A stretch of DNA of 32,865 bases from assembly GCA_903915155.1 (NCBI GenBank), contig CAIWRU010000009.1:1-32865 (forward strand). The letters run 5' to 3'. The stretch comes from an uncultured Mucilaginibacter sp. (GTDB taxonomy: Bacteria > Bacteroidota > Bacteroidia > Sphingobacteriales > Sphingobacteriaceae). This document shows positions 32,373 through 32,865 of the stretch, piece after piece; position 1 is the first letter of the stretch, and each line of letters starts with the position of its first letter. The notes beneath the pieces are model-generated. The model saw only the letters and a list, made by a program, of their open reading frames with translations, was not told the DNA's origin and ran no database searches. The translations under genes were made by a program, and so were the position numbers.

Positions 32373-32813
32373 ATGAGCAACAGAATAAATTTGGGCAAAA
32401 TTGAGCCCGGCGCTTACAAAGCAATGATGGCTTTAGAACACTATTTGGGAACAACCGGCCTTAGCCCGATTCAACAAGAAATGATACGCGTACGCGCCTC
32501 ACAGATAAACGGTTGCGCCTATTGCCTCGACATGCACACCCGCGATGCCCGCAAAGCCGGAGAAACAGAAAAACGCATATACCTGCTAAACGCATGGCGC
32601 GAAACATCACTTTATACCGAAGAGGAAAGAGCCATCTTAGCTTTGGTTGAAGAAGTAACGCTGATAGCCAATGGCGGTGTATCCGACGAAGTTTACGGGC
32701 AGGCCATTAAAGTATTAGGCGAACAAAAAACCGCCCAGGTTATCATGGCCGCCATAACCATAAACGCGTGGAATAGGATTGGCATAAGCACCAAAATGCA
32801 GCCCGGCGAATAA
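32373..32813 (+). CDS. Carboxymuconolactone decarboxylase / AhpD-like protein
   Basis: A 146-residue helical protein of the CMD family. The redox motif C48-AY-C51 with H55 (NGCAYCLDMHTRDA) is the AhpD-type thiol centre, pointing to alkylhydroperoxidase-like peroxide reduction rather than a true decarboxylase. I choose the ATG at 32373 (MSNRINLGKIEPGAYKAM); an upstream in-frame ATG at 32328 adds 15 residues not typical of the family. The length matches the norm (about 145-150). It follows the Crp/Fnr gene by 66 nt, same strand. No terminator is visible before the window ends. Substrate unknown. Confidence 0.88.
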   Translation: MSNRINLGKIEPGAYKAMMALEHYLGTTGLSPIQQEMIRVRASQINGCAYCLDMHTRDARKAGETEKRIYLLNAWRETSLYTEEERAILALVEEVTLIANGGVSDEVYGQAIKVLGEQKTAQVIMAAITINAWNRIGISTKMQPGE

Positions 32814-32865
32814 TTAAAAATGCTCATTTTTTGGATCAAAAACTGCGATTTTTAAGCCGTTTTCA

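Overview
The window looks like chromosome of a Sphingobacteriaceae-type member of the Bacteroidota, most like Mucilaginibacter or Pedobacter. I infer this from protein character (LpxB, PorT-like outer-membrane barrel, DUF5672, Uma2, GH3 exo-hexosaminidase), from promoters of the TTTG-N19-TAnnTTTG type, from weak use of Shine-Dalgarno sites, and from short GC-rich palindromic repeats between genes. No search was run; the genus is inference.

Layout. 1-5.9 kb: a PlsC-type acyltransferase, a small membrane protein, a truncated LytS-like sensor kinase running head-on into a truncated M28 peptidase, and a UvrD/AddA-like helicase-nuclease. 6-7.85 kb: an AT-rich hypothetical gene with a small antitoxin-like partner, then a PH-like membrane protein. 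7.85-11 kb: a Rossmann-fold protein coupled to a GH3 hexosaminidase, and a divergent outer-membrane barrel. 11.2-15.7 kb: an envelope-glycan cluster (GT2-like protein, DUF5672 protein, MsbA-like ABC exporter, frameshifted GT2 gene). 15.7-22.5 kb: a complete histidine-utilisation operon on the minus strand, marR-hutH-hutU-hutI-ftcD, converting His to Glu plus methenyl-THF and two NH3, with a perfect palindrome just upstream of marR as the likely operator. 22.7-24.9 kb: an SGNH/sialate O-acetylesterase-like lipoprotein and a decayed small gene. 24.9-25.7 kb: tRNA-Ala(GGC) with a textbook promoter and terminator, then about 650 nt without a normal gene, holding a hairpin, an 11-codon mini-ORF and a very AT-rich stretch with one perfect DnaA-box-like 9-mer. 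25.7-27.7 kb: an MFS transporter and three very small genes, two of them tandem paralogues. 27.7-31.1 kb: map, lpxB, a secreted protein and surE. 31.1-32.8 kb: a Uma2-family protein, a Crp/Fnr-type regulator and an AhpD-like protein.

Gene-free stretches. 1078-1316 holds candidate divergent promoters. 11045-11255 holds a long-stem terminator. 22488-22724 shows nothing beyond upstream sequence of the esterase. 24270-24496 holds only a short tandem repeat. 25061-25716 is described under its own entries.

Most of the window is ordinary core genome. The parts worth a second look are the tandem micro-protein paralogues (27.3-27.6 kb), the double-truncation junction near 1.53 kb, the paired palindromic repeats that one gene appears to translate, the hut operator palindrome, the AT-rich two-gene cassette at 6-7.25 kb, and the unexplained AT-rich region at 25.2-25.7 kb.
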